Shown: piece after piece, positions 34,117-42,900 of the stretch | How the letters are laid out: each line of letters begins with the position of its first letter | Position numbering within the stretch: position 1 is the first letter of the stretch | Assembly (NCBI RefSeq): GCF_040676675.1 | Contig: NZ_JBFAPK010000017.1 | Location: 91,930 to 155,929, forward strand | Length of the DNA stretch: 64,000 nt | Reading direction: 5' to 3' | Source of the DNA: JBFAPK01 sp040676675 | GTDB lineage: Bacteria; Actinomycetota; Actinomycetes; Mycobacteriales; Micromonosporaceae | Notes under the pieces: generated by a model | What the model was told of the DNA's origin: nothing | Databases searched by the model: none | The model's input: only the letters and a program-made list of their open reading frames with translations | Position numbers and translations under genes: made by a program

Positions 34117-37100
34117 TCAGTCGGCGGGCGGGAGCCAGGCGAGTTGCAGCAGCTGGGGCGCCCGCCCCCGGGCCACCAGGTGCCCTCGGCCGGCGGGCAG
34201 CGCCTCGGGCTTGAGGCCGCCGAGCAGCGGGCCCTCGTTCCGGTCCCCGGACAGCAGCAGACCGGGCGAGCCGACGTCGCGCAGCCGGGCCAGGAACGGC
34301 TCGAAGAGCCCGCGACCCGCCCCGCCGGTACGCCGGGTCAGCACCACGTGCAGCCCGAGTTCGCGGCCCTGCGGCAGGTAGTCGAGCAGCGGTTGCAGCG
34401 GGTTGTCCAGCGGGCTCACCACCAGGTCGTAGTCGTCCACCAGCACGAAGAGTTCGGGCCCGCGCCACCAGTCGCGCCGGCGCAGCTGCTCCGGGGTGAC
34501 GTCGGGGCCGGGCAGCCGCTCGGCCATCCCCCGGGCCGCCTCCGAGATCAGCCGCCGGGTGCTGACCGAGTCGGTACCGTGGCCCAGCAGGTGCGAGGCC
34601 GCCACGTCGCCGAGCAGCCCCCGGCGGTGGTCGACCAGCAGGATCCGCGCCTGCCGCGGGGCGTAGCCGTCGGTGATCCGGCGGGCCAGCACCCGGAGGA
34701 ACCCGGTCTTGCCGGACTGGGCGTCGCCCAGCAGCAGGAAGTGCGGGTCGGCCGCGAAGTCGAGCCGTACCGGTGCCAGGTCCTGCTCCGCGATGCCGAC
34801 GCAGAGCCGCAACCCGCGCCCGGCCGCATTCCCGGCGGCCGGCTCCCCGGCGGCCGGCTCCCCGGCGGCGGGCCCGTCCGTCGCCGGCAGTTCCGCGTAC
34901 GGCACGGTCGCCGGGAGCAGCCGCACCTGTGGGGCGGGTTCGCCCGGCCAGGCGGCGGCGACCTGGCGTACCAGCTCGGCGCTGGCGCTGCGCAGCTCGC
35001 GGTCGGACTCCACCCCGTCGATGCGGGGCAGCGCCATCAGCATCTGGTGCCGCGTGGCGGTGATGCCGCGCCCCGGCGAGCCGGCCGGCACCGTCAGCGC
35101 CGCCGCGCGGTCGACGGTCGAGTCGATCGGGTCGCCGAGCCGCAGCTCCACCTTGCTGCCGAACAGGTCCCGTACGGCCGGTCGCAGGTCGAACCAGCGG
35201 GCACAGGCCGCGATCACGTGCACGCCGTACGCGAGACCCCGTACGGCGAGGTCGCAGACCGTCTCCTCGACGCTCTCGAAGTCCTTGCGCAGCGTCTGCC
35301 ACCCGTCCACGACCAGGAAGACGTCGCCGTACGGGTCGTCGGGGAACTCGCCCCGGGCCCGGGCGGCCCGGTACGCGGCGATCCCGTCCACGTCGTGTTC
35401 GGCGAACCACCGCTCCCGCTCGGCCAGTACGCCGGCGACCTGCGCCACCGTGCGTCGGACGGCGCCCGCGTTCTGCCGCCCGGCCACCCCGCCCACGTGC
35501 GGCAGCCCGCGCAGCGCGGCGAGCGCGCCGCCGCCGAAGTCGAGACAGTAGAACTGCGCCTCGCGCGGGGTGTGGGTGAGCGCGAGGCTGGTCACGACGG
35601 TGCGCAGCGCCGTGCTCCGGCCGCTGCGTGGGCCGCCCATCACGAGCAGGTGACCGGCCGCGGCGGACAGGTCGAACTCCAGCCGGTCGCGCCGCTGCTC
35701 GAACGGCCGGTCGACGACGCCGACCACCGCCCGCAGCCGTCCGGTCAACTCCTCCCGCGCGCTGCGCAGGCCGCGCCGCGGGTCCGGCTCCAGCGGACCG
35801 AGCAGACCGTCCAGCGTGGACGGCTCGGCGAGCGGCGGCAGCCACACCTGGTGCGCCGGGGTGCCGCGACCGGCCAGCCGGTCCACCAGGATGTCCAGCA
35901 GGCTCTCCGTACCGGCCTCGTCGTCGCCCTCGGCGGGTGCGCTCGCGGGCGCGGCGGTGACGGCCGGCGGGACGTATTCGGTGGTGTACTCCATCAGCTC
36001 GACCGCGTCCGGACCGGCGGACGCGCCCTCCGCCCGGGGGCGGCGGTGCGCGCCGGAGACGTACGCGGAACGGAACCGCACCAGCGGCTCGGTGCCGTAC
36101 CGGAGGAAGCCGTGCCCGGGCGCGCGGGGCAGCTCGAACGCGTCGGTGGCCCCGAGCACGGTGCGACTCTCGATCGCCGAGAAGGTACGCAGCCCGATCC
36201 GGTACGAGAGGTGCCCGTCCAGGCCGCGCAACCGCCCCTCCTCCAGCCGCTGGCTGGCCAGGAGCAGGTGTACGCCGAGCGACCGGCCGACCCGTCCGAT
36301 CTTGACGAACGTGTCGATGAAGTCGGGCTTCGCCGAGAGCAGTTCGCTGAACTCGTCGCAGACCACGAGCAGCGTCGGTATCTCGGGCAGCGGCGCGCCG
36401 GCCGCGCGGGCCCGTTCGTAGTCCCGCAGCGACGAGAAGTTCCCCGCCGCCCGCAGCAGCTCCTGGCGCCGGATCAACTCGCCGTCGAGCGCGTCGGTCA
36501 TCCGGTCGACCAGGGGCAGCTCGTCGGCGAGGTTGGTGATCACCGCGCTGGTGTGCGGCAGGGCGTCGAGCCGGGTGAAGGTCGCGCCGCCCTTGAAGTC
36601 GATCAGCGCGAAGTTCAGCGAGTTCGGCGGGTGCGTCACCGCGAGGGCCAGCACCAGCGTACGCAGCAGTTCGCTCTTGCCGGACCCGGTCGCGCCGATC
36701 AGCAGACCGTGCGGACCCATGCCGTCCTGCGCCGACTCCTTGAGGTCCACCTCGACGCAGGCCCCGTCCGGTTGCACGCCGAACATGACCCGCAGCCGGT
36801 CCCGACCCGGTCGCGGCGCCCACGTCCGGACCGGGTCGAAGGCGTACGGGTCGCCGAGGTCCAGCAGCTCGGCCAGGCCCAGGTCGTGGCTGAACGCCTG
36901 GTCCCCGCGCGCGGCGGTGGCCAGCCGCAGCGGCGCCAGCTGCCGGGCGAGCGCCTCCGCGGCGGTGGCGTCGAGCGCGTCGGCCCGGCCGAGTTCCGTG
37001 CTCCCGTCGACCGTGGTGGCCGCGAGCGCGCCGTCGGCGCCGACGTCGAGCACCAGCGCGGACCGCTCCGGCGCGCGCGGCGGCGGGGTGCTCAGGTCGA

Positions 37101-38124
37101 GCACGGTGACGCCCTCCACGCCGCCGCCGGTCATCAGGTGGTCGGACCCGGCCACCCGGCCGCCGTCGAGCACCACCACCAGCTGCGGTCCGGCGCCCCG
37201 CCGGCCGTCCGGGTCGAACCGGGGGCGCGTCGCGAGCAGGTCCTCCAGCATCGCTTCGACGCCGGGCAGGCTCGGCGCGACCAGCCGCAGCGGTCCGGCC
37301 GCGTCGCTCTTCTCCGGGTGCAGCGCGTGCGGCAGCCACTTGACCCAGTCCCAGGCGGCCAGCTCCGCCGGACCGGCGCAGACGGCGACGCGTACGTCCT
37401 CCGGGGCGTGCAGGGCGGCCAACTGCGCCAGCATCGCCCGTACCAGCCCGACCGTCGCCTCGCGTTCGCCCCGCAGGTACAGCCGGCAGAAACCGGTCAG
37501 CGCCACGGCCAGCGGCAGGCCGGGCACCTCGCGGTAGGTCCGGAGGAACCGGCGTAGCGCCAGCGCGGAGAGCGGCTCCAACTGCTCCAGCGGCCTGGTC
37601 TCCGGCGCCACCAGACCGATCGCCGGGCTCTGCGGCCCCAGCCCGATCCTGGTCACCCCGAAGTCGGCGTCGTCGACCCGGCGCTCCCACAGCCGGTGGC
37701 TGGCCGCCAGGGACCAGAGCGAGGCCGGCTCGGGGTGCAGGTACAGCAGCGCCTCCCGCTGCCGGCCCACGGCGCGCAGCAGCCGTACCCGGTGCTGGGC
37801 GAGTCCGCGCAGGTAGAGGCGGCGCGCGTGCGCCATCTCCTGCCGGCCCGCGCCGCCGCCGCGCAGGACGGCGACCAGCACCATGGCCAGTACCGCGACT
37901 CCGAAGAGACCGAAGACCACCAGCCGTACCGTCGACGCCATCGACCCCGAGAAGGTCAGCAGCATCGCCGCCATGATGGCGATCATCGGCAGCACGGTGA
38001 GCGCCTGGGTCCACTGCCGACCCGCCGGTACCGGTATCTCCGGCGGCGCCTCCAGCACCAGCTCGCCGGAGGGCATCTCCGGCGCCGGTCTGCGCGCCGG
38101 CCGCCGTACCACCACAGTCGCCAC
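34117..38124 (-). CDS. eccC: Type VII secretion ATPase EccC (fused EccCa-EccCb)
   Basis: A 1335-residue FtsK/SpoIIIE-type motor. Two membrane helices lie at about 40-85 (ALTVLPMIAIMAAMLLTF and VVFGLFGVAVLAMVLVAVL). Three ATPase domains follow. D1 has Walker A IGATGSGKSE and Walker B LLVVCDEFSE, intact. D2 has GGPRSGRST, where the Walker Lys is Arg. D3 has GDAQSGKTG and FVLVDDYD. An active D1 with degenerate later sites agrees with known EccC, where D2/D3 bind substrates. A 15-bp repeat encodes PAAGE units at 34838-34875. It is divergent from the WXG100 pair. Confidence 0.95.
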   Translation of the reverse strand: MATVVVRRPARRPAPEMPSGELVLEAPPEIPVPAGRQWTQALTVLPMIAIMAAMLLTFSGSMASTVRLVVFGLFGVAVLAMVLVAVLRGGGAGRQEMAHARRLYLRGLAQHRVRLLRAVGRQREALLYLHPEPASLWSLAASHRLWERRVDDADFGVTRIGLGPQSPAIGLVAPETRPLEQLEPLSALALRRFLRTYREVPGLPLAVALTGFCRLYLRGEREATVGLVRAMLAQLAALHAPEDVRVAVCAGPAELAAWDWVKWLPHALHPEKSDAAGPLRLVAPSLPGVEAMLEDLLATRPRFDPDGRRGAGPQLVVVLDGGRVAGSDHLMTGGGVEGVTVLDLSTPPPRAPERSALVLDVGADGALAATTVDGSTELGRADALDATAAEALARQLAPLRLATAARGDQAFSHDLGLAELLDLGDPYAFDPVRTWAPRPGRDRLRVMFGVQPDGACVEVDLKESAQDGMGPHGLLIGATGSGKSELLRTLVLALAVTHPPNSLNFALIDFKGGATFTRLDALPHTSAVITNLADELPLVDRMTDALDGELIRRQELLRAAGNFSSLRDYERARAAGAPLPEIPTLLVVCDEFSELLSAKPDFIDTFVKIGRVGRSLGVHLLLASQRLEEGRLRGLDGHLSYRIGLRTFSAIESRTVLGATDAFELPRAPGHGFLRYGTEPLVRFRSAYVSGAHRRPRAEGASAGPDAVELMEYTTEYVPPAVTAAPASAPAEGDDEAGTESLLDILVDRLAGRGTPAHQVWLPPLAEPSTLDGLLGPLEPDPRRGLRSAREELTGRLRAVVGVVDRPFEQRRDRLEFDLSAAAGHLLVMGGPRSGRSTALRTVVTSLALTHTPREAQFYCLDFGGGALAALRGLPHVGGVAGRQNAGAVRRTVAQVAGVLAERERWFAEHDVDGIAAYRAARARGEFPDDPYGDVFLVVDGWQTLRKDFESVEETVCDLAVRGLAYGVHVIAACARWFDLRPAVRDLFGSKVELRLGDPIDSTVDRAAALTVPAGSPGRGITATRHQMLMALPRIDGVESDRELRSASAELVRQVAAAWPGEPAPQVRLLPATVPYAELPATDGPAAGEPAAGEPAAGNAAGRGLRLCVGIAEQDLAPVRLDFAADPHFLLLGDAQSGKTGFLRVLARRITDGYAPRQARILLVDHRRGLLGDVAASHLLGHGTDSVSTRRLISEAARGMAERLPGPDVTPEQLRRRDWWRGPELFVLVDDYDLVVSPLDNPLQPLLDYLPQGRELGLHVVLTRRTGGAGRGLFEPFLARLRDVGSPGLLLSGDRNEGPLLGGLKPEALPAGRGHLVARGRAPQLLQLAWLPPAD

Positions 38125-38338
38125 GCCGTTCCTCCTCGCTGCTCCGGGCGGGCCCGCCGCGACACGCCCTGGATGCCGCCGATCCTCGTGCCGCCGGGCA
38201 CCCGGGCGGGGCGGGCTGGCAGGAAGGTGACGACGCCGGTCACGGCCGCGCCCGCCTGGTTACCTTCGGTCCGTCCCTCGCCCGTCGGGGGGACAGCCGA
38301 CGACCAACGGCGCGAACCGCGCGGGAAGGAGAGGGTCC

Positions 38339-38677
38339 ATGGCGACCGGAGACCAGCTGCACGGCGTAACGGAGACGCTCGAACGGGCCGCCGCCATGGC
38401 GGGCACGGTCTCGGGCAACATCGAGGGGCACCGGGCCGCCCTGCGACCCACGGTGGACGCCCTGAAGGGCCAGTGGGAGGGCACCGCGCGACCCGCCTTC
38501 GACCAGGCCCACGAGCAGTGGGAACTCGGGATGACCCGGCTCGTCACGGCCCTGAACAGCCTGGGGGAGAACACCCGGTTCTCGTCCAACGCGTACCTGG
38601 CGGCCGACGAGAACGCCGCGTCCGGCCTGAACGCGGCACAGGGCCACAGCCCGTTCGGCGGCGCCCTGCTGGGCTGA
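38339..38677 (+). CDS. WXG100 protein, EsxB-like, with YxxxD export motif
   Basis: A 112-residue helical hairpin protein. The WXG turn is W46-E-G48 (LKGQWEGTARPAF), and the C-terminal helix ends Y86-L-A-A-D90, a YxxxD motif. EsxB-type proteins carry the signal recognised by the EccC ATPase. It starts the pair with the 98-residue partner 43 nt downstream and is divergent from EccC. The ribosome-binding site GGAAGGAGAGG sits directly upstream. Confidence 0.92.
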   Translation: MATGDQLHGVTETLERAAAMAGTVSGNIEGHRAALRPTVDALKGQWEGTARPAFDQAHEQWELGMTRLVTALNSLGENTRFSSNAYLAADENAASGLNAAQGHSPFGGALLG

Positions 38678-38720
38678 GCGCCCGGGCCGATCGGAGTCGA
38701 CCGAAGGAGAGGTACGAAAC

Positions 38721-39017
38721 ATGCTGATCAGAGGCAACTTCAGCCAGCTCGACGGCCTGGCCGACCAGATCGTGAACACGGTCGCGCGGGTGCAGCAGGA
38801 GATGGACACCTGGCAGAGCACGTCCGGTGCCACCTCGGCGGACTGGCTCGACGGCGCGGGCGGCGAGTTCGAGGAGATCAGCCGCGCGTGGCAGCAGGTG
38901 TCGAGCGCGCAGCAGGCGATGCTGGAGGCGCTGCGCGGCGGCGTACAGACGGCCAACAGCGAGCTGCAGCAGGCGCTCGCCTCGGCGATCGCCCGGGTCG
39001 GTAGCACCTCGATCTGA
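38721..39017 (+). CDS. WXG100-fold protein, EsxA-like, with WLDG instead of WXG
   Basis: A 98-residue protein (MLIRGNFSQLDGLADQIVNT) predicted to form an antiparallel helical hairpin. The turn is W42-L-D-G45 (SADWLDGAGGEF), one residue longer than the canonical WXG. No YxxxD is present, as expected for the partner that relies on EsxB for export. A good GGAGAGG ribosome-binding site lies upstream. Confidence 0.9.
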   Translation: MLIRGNFSQLDGLADQIVNTVARVQQEMDTWQSTSGATSADWLDGAGGEFEEISRAWQQVSSAQQAMLEALRGGVQTANSELQQALASAIARVGSTSI

Positions 39018-39033
39018 CCGACGCGACCCACCA

Positions 39034-39070
39034 ACGGGGCGGGAACCGCCATCGGCGGTTCCCGCCCCGT
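39034..39070. terminator. Hairpin terminator after the WXG100 pair
   Basis: A 17-bp perfect stem (ACGGGGCGGGAACCGCC and its complement) with loop ATC, 17 bp after the EsxA-like stop codon. No strong T-run, which is usual in high-GC actinomycetes. Confidence 0.85.
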
Positions 39071-39196
39071 CCGCGTGGTTGCCTGAGCCAACTGGTTATC
39101 CCCGTCGCCCCGTCGCACGTGGGTGTGCTTGATGCGGTGGAGCCAGCCGGCAGCGGTGTCAGCGGCGGTCTGCACTTCTCTGGCCGGCGGGTGGAG

Positions 39197-40147
39197 ATGC
39201 AAGAATCAGCGTCGATGGCCAACAGCGGTGCGCCCACTGCGGGATCACGTGATGACGTGCTTGCCCGCCTTGCCCGCTTGCGGCTGCACCAGCGCGACGG
39301 GCGCCGCTCCCCACACAAACCCTTGCTGGTGCTGCTGTCGTTGGGCCGGCTCACGACGACGGGTTCCAGCGCGTTGCCGTGGAGCGAGGCACAGGTCGTG
39401 CTGGGCGACTTGGTCGCCGAGTTCGGCCCGGCATCGAGGACCAGTCGGGTCCAGAGCGCCGCATACCCGTTCACCCGGCTACGGTCCGATGGGATCTGGG
39501 TCCTCGACCGTGACGTACCGATGGACACCGTCGGCCCGCTCACCACACGGGCGGTCACCGGCCGGCTCACCCGCGAAATCGAGACGGCCTTGGCGGATGA
39601 CCCAGAACTGCTCGCCTCGGCTGCTCGCGCACTAGTCGACAGCCACTTTCCCGACACGATCGCCCCGGACGTGCTGAGCGCGGTCGGGCTGGATCCCGAC
39701 ACGATCCGGCGTGCCGCAGACGTCGTGCCGGATCCGTCCGCCGCGACCAAGCGACGCCGTGATCCGCAATGGCGGGAGATGATCATTCAGGCGTGGGATC
39801 GGCAGTGCGCCTTCTGCGGGTTCGACGGCCAGATCCTCGGGGCCACGGTGGGTATCGACGCCGCCCACGTGCGCTGGTTCGCCCTCGACGGCCCCGATGA
39901 CCCGGACAACGGGCTGGCCCTGTGCGCCCTGCACCACAAGTTGTTCGACCGAGGAGTCCTTGGCGTGGACCTCGACCTGCGTGTCCATGTCTCGGCCATC
40001 TACAGTGCGCGGACGAGCGCGGGGCGTGCCCTCTATGACCTGCACGGCGCTACGTTGCGGGCGCGTCCCGGTACCGCGATGCCCGCCGGCCGGCATCTGA
40101 AGTGGCATCGCCAGTGGGTTTTCAAGGGACGACCGCTGGTTGTATAG
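39197..40147 (+). CDS. HNH endonuclease with predicted phosphorothioate (sulfur)-binding domain
   Basis: About 316 residues. The N-terminal half (RLRLHQRDGRRSPHKPLLVLL, SRTSRVQSAAYPFTRLRSDGIW) resembles the sulfur-binding domain of SprMcrA/ScoMcrA-type type IV restriction enzymes. The C-terminal half is an HNH nuclease (CAFCGFDG, AAHVRWFALDG, DNGLALCALHHKLFDRG) with the ββα metal site and zinc-type Cys. Such enzymes cut phosphorothioated DNA. No dnd modification genes are in the window. The start is uncertain: ATG 39197 is chosen, ATG 39215 and GTG 39119 are alternatives. Confidence 0.78.
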   Translation: MQESASMANSGAPTAGSRDDVLARLARLRLHQRDGRRSPHKPLLVLLSLGRLTTTGSSALPWSEAQVVLGDLVAEFGPASRTSRVQSAAYPFTRLRSDGIWVLDRDVPMDTVGPLTTRAVTGRLTREIETALADDPELLASAARALVDSHFPDTIAPDVLSAVGLDPDTIRRAADVVPDPSAATKRRRDPQWREMIIQAWDRQCAFCGFDGQILGATVGIDAAHVRWFALDGPDDPDNGLALCALHHKLFDRGVLGVDLDLRVHVSAIYSARTSAGRALYDLHGATLRARPGTAMPAGRHLKWHRQWVFKGRPLVV

Positions 40148-40309
40148 CGACGACAAGCTCCTGATAGCGCACGATTTGGCGGATGCCTCGGTCCCAGCGC
40201 TCCTCCTGGCATCTCGGGGTTCTGCTTCGTGTCGAGCGTGGCGAAGCCGCCCTCGATGCCCGACATCTCCCGTTGTCCGCAACGCGCCGGGTGCGTGCGA
40301 GAGCAGCAG

Positions 40310-41596
40310 CTATCGCTCCGAGGCGGGCGGCGGCAGGAGGAAGACCTGATCCGGCGGTGCGGCCACCGCGGGCTGTTCCGGCAGCGGCGCCGCCCGGCGT
40401 ACCCGCCAGCGTGAGCGCCGGCCGCGACCCAGCACCAGCGCGGCGACCAGGGCGAACGCCGCGGCTCCCGCGGCGCCGGCCAGCATCGGCCGGGCGGTGT
40501 CGCCGGTCCGGTCCCGCCACGCGGCCAGCCTGGCCCGCTCGGGGTCCACCCGGGCCGGGGCCAGCGCGGGCGGCGGGGAGGGGGTCGCGTCCACCAGCCC
40601 GTCGGTCACCGCCCGGTACGGGTCGACCAGGCCGGCGCCGTAGGCGGTGCTGCCCCGCCCGCCGGGCATCGGGGTGGCGGTGGCGAGGATCCGCTCGGCC
40701 ACCGCGTCGGCCGAGAGCCGCGGCCAGGCCGCGCGCACCAGGGCGGCGGTGGCGGAGACGAACGGCGCGGCGAAGCTGGTGCCCTGCCAGTACTGGTGCC
40801 CGCCGGCGCGGCTGGCGCCGAGCACGCCGGCGCCCGGCGCGACCAGGTCGACGTACGGGCCGATCTGCGAGCCGGCGAGCCGGGTACCGGTCTGGTCGAC
40901 GGCGCCGACCCCCAGCACCCCCTCGTAGCTCGCCGGGTAGGACGGCTGGACGGCCAGGCCCTGTTGGCGGTTGCCGACGGCGGCTACCACCAGCGCGTCC
41001 TTGGCGCGGGCGTGCGCCACGGCGGCGCGTACGTCCCGATTGTCGAGCGGGCCGGCGAGCGACAGGTTGATCACCTTCGCGCCCCGGTCCGCGGCGTAGC
41101 GGATGCCCCGGGCGAGCACGGCGGGGTCGACCGCCTGCGCTCCGCCGCCGTCGGTGAGGTCGCGCTCGCTGACCCGTACCGGCAGGATCCTCGCGCCCGG
41201 GGCGAGCCCGGCGAAGCCGACGCCCTCGGTGGGGGCCGCCGCGACGATGCTGGCCACGGCGGTCCCGTGCGACACGCAGTCGAAGTCGCCGGGCAGGTCG
41301 CCGACGAGGTGGAAGTCCTCGCCGCGCAGCACCCTGCCGCGCAGTTGGGGGTGGTCGGCGTCGACACCGGAGTCGACGACCGCGACGAGCACGCCGGCAC
41401 CGGTGCTGTGCGGCCAGACCGCCTTCGGGTCGAGCAGTTGCTGCGCCCAGGGTTGCGCGGTGACCGGGGGGCGCGCGGGTTCGGGGTTGGTGCAGGCCCC
41501 GCGCGGGGGTGCGGCCGACGCGGGGCCTGCGGGCATGAGTACGGCGGCGCCGGCCGCGAGTGCCGCCACCACGACCGTGCTGCCGATGGTTCGCAT
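40310..41596 (-). CDS. mycP: Mycosin (MycP), type VII-associated subtilisin-like protease
   Basis: A 428-residue protein. A signal peptide (MRTIGSTVVVAALAAGAAVL) is followed by an S8 domain with Asp in VAVVDSGVDADH, His in CVSHGTAVAS and Ser in WQGTSFAAPFV. A C-terminal membrane helix comes at about residues 375-395 (AGAAGAAAFALVAALVLG). Mycosins are anchored outside the membrane and are needed for ESX complex stability and for processing of some substrates. Convergent with the HNH gene. Confidence 0.94.
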   Translation of the reverse strand: MRTIGSTVVVAALAAGAAVLMPAGPASAAPPRGACTNPEPARPPVTAQPWAQQLLDPKAVWPHSTGAGVLVAVVDSGVDADHPQLRGRVLRGEDFHLVGDLPGDFDCVSHGTAVASIVAAAPTEGVGFAGLAPGARILPVRVSERDLTDGGGAQAVDPAVLARGIRYAADRGAKVINLSLAGPLDNRDVRAAVAHARAKDALVVAAVGNRQQGLAVQPSYPASYEGVLGVGAVDQTGTRLAGSQIGPYVDLVAPGAGVLGASRAGGHQYWQGTSFAAPFVSATAALVRAAWPRLSADAVAERILATATPMPGGRGSTAYGAGLVDPYRAVTDGLVDATPSPPPALAPARVDPERARLAAWRDRTGDTARPMLAGAAGAAAFALVAALVLGRGRRSRWRVRRAAPLPEQPAVAAPPDQVFLLPPPASER

Positions 41597-41679
41597 CGCC
41601 GCTCATCGTCCCGCCGGCCGGGCTGTCGTGGGCGACGCTGACACCAACCGGCCAGCCGTGGCGCTTACGCGGTTCTGCT

Positions 41680-41703
41680 AGAAATAACAGCGCTGTTGTT
41701 TCT
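41680..41703. promoter_or_regulatory. 24-bp near-perfect palindrome upstream of the proline iminopeptidase
   Basis: The dyad has arms AGAAATAACAGC and GCTGTTGTTTCT, which are 10/12 complementary. It is AT-rich in a GC-rich genome and is flanked by direct TTCTGCTA copies (41673-41680 and 41700-41707). It lies between divergent mycP and the iminopeptidase gene, 24 bp before that gene's ATG, so an operator is likely. Confidence 0.6.
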
Positions 41704-41727
41704 GCTATTCGGGAGGGGCGTCCGCGC

Positions 41728-42687
41728 ATGGTGGAGTTGTATCCGCCGATCGAGCCGTACGACCACGGCCGGCTCGACGTCGGTGACGGGAACCTCGTCT
41801 ACTGGGAGACCTGCGGCAACCCGGACGGCAAGCCCGCCGTCGTGCTGCACGGCGGGCCGGGCTCCGGCTGCACCCCGGGCTGGCGGCGCTACTTCGACCC
41901 CGCGGCGTACCGGGTCGTCCTCTTCGACCAGCGCGGCTGCGGGCGGAGCACCCCGCACGTCAGCGACCCGGCCGTCGACCTGGCCACCAACACCACCCAC
42001 CACCTCGTCGCCGACGTCGAGCGGCTGCGCGAGCGGCTCGGCATCGAGCGGTGGCTGGTCTTCGGCGGGTCCTGGGGGAGCACGCTCGGCCTGGCGTACG
42101 CCGAGCGCCATCCGGAGCGGGTCTCGGAGATCATCCTGTTCAGCATCGCGCTCTCCACCCGCCGCGACGTCGAGTGGATCACGCGTGCCGTCGGACGGAT
42201 CTTTCCCGCGCAGTGGGCCCGCTTCCGCGACGGCGTACCGGCCGGCGAGCGCGACGGCAGCCTGGTCGACGCGTACGCCCGGCTGCTGCACGATCCCGAC
42301 CCGGCGGTACGGGACCGGGCGGCGCGGGACTGGTGCGCCTGGGAGGACTCGCACGTCGCCATCCGGGCGGACCACCGCCCCGACCCGAGATACGACGATC
42401 CCGTCTTCCGGATGGCCTTCGCCCGGCTGGTGACCCACTACTGGCGGCACGCCGCCTGGCTGGAGGAGGACGTCCTGGTACGCAAGGCCGCGCGGCTCGC
42501 CGGCATCCCGGGCGTACTGGTGCACGGCCGGCTCGACGTGAGCAGCCCGCCGGACAGCGCCTGGCGGCTGGCCCAGGAGTGGCCCGAGGCGGAGCTGATC
42601 CTGGTCGACGAGGCCGGCCACGGCGCGGGCTATCCCGGCCAGGCCGAGGCGCTGCTCGCCGCCACCGCCCGCTTCGCCGCGCGGTGA
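41728..42687 (+). CDS. Proline iminopeptidase (alpha/beta-hydrolase, S33)
   Basis: A 319-residue cytoplasmic enzyme. The oxyanion and nucleophile motifs are HGGPGSGCTPG, GGSWGSTL (Ser nucleophile) and FDQRGCGRSTPH, with the C-terminal HGRLDVSSP (Asp) and DEAGHGAG (His) completing the triad. It removes N-terminal proline from peptides. ATG 41728 has GGGAGGGG 9 nt upstream. The product is close to the usual family length. Confidence 0.93.
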   Translation: MVELYPPIEPYDHGRLDVGDGNLVYWETCGNPDGKPAVVLHGGPGSGCTPGWRRYFDPAAYRVVLFDQRGCGRSTPHVSDPAVDLATNTTHHLVADVERLRERLGIERWLVFGGSWGSTLGLAYAERHPERVSEIILFSIALSTRRDVEWITRAVGRIFPAQWARFRDGVPAGERDGSLVDAYARLLHDPDPAVRDRAARDWCAWEDSHVAIRADHRPDPRYDDPVFRMAFARLVTHYWRHAAWLEEDVLVRKAARLAGIPGVLVHGRLDVSSPPDSAWRLAQEWPEAELILVDEAGHGAGYPGQAEALLAATARFAAR

Positions 42688-42744
42688 GCCGCGCGGGCGG
42701 CCGGGCCGAGGAGCCCCGGCGGGCCGCCCCGGCGGCGGGACCGT

Positions 42745-42778
42745 CGCGGTGACGGACCCGCTGCCCACCGTCACCGCG
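42745..42778. terminator. Hairpin after the iminopeptidase gene
   Basis: An 11-bp stem (CGCGGTGACGG with its complement CCGTCACCGCG), loop ACCCGCTGCCCA, located between the iminopeptidase stop and the PBP gene. Confidence 0.6.
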
Positions 42779-42900
42779 CTCGCGCGTACACAGACAGGTG
42801 GTACGTACAAGCACACCCGGCGCGATGATTGGCGTGGGATATCTCACCCCGACACGGTGACGGCATACGCGGATTCTTCGCGACCGGCAGTGTATGGGGA

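Noticed and set aside
33916..37557. A 1213-codon open frame on the plus strand opposite eccC
   Set aside because: EccC on the minus strand has all expected ATPase motifs. The plus frame is Arg/Gln/Pro-rich with no recognisable domain.
42829..42900. A TTG start for the PBP at 42829
   Set aside because: The added residues are not PBP-like. ATG 42901 begins a plausible cytosolic tail with GGGGA just before it.
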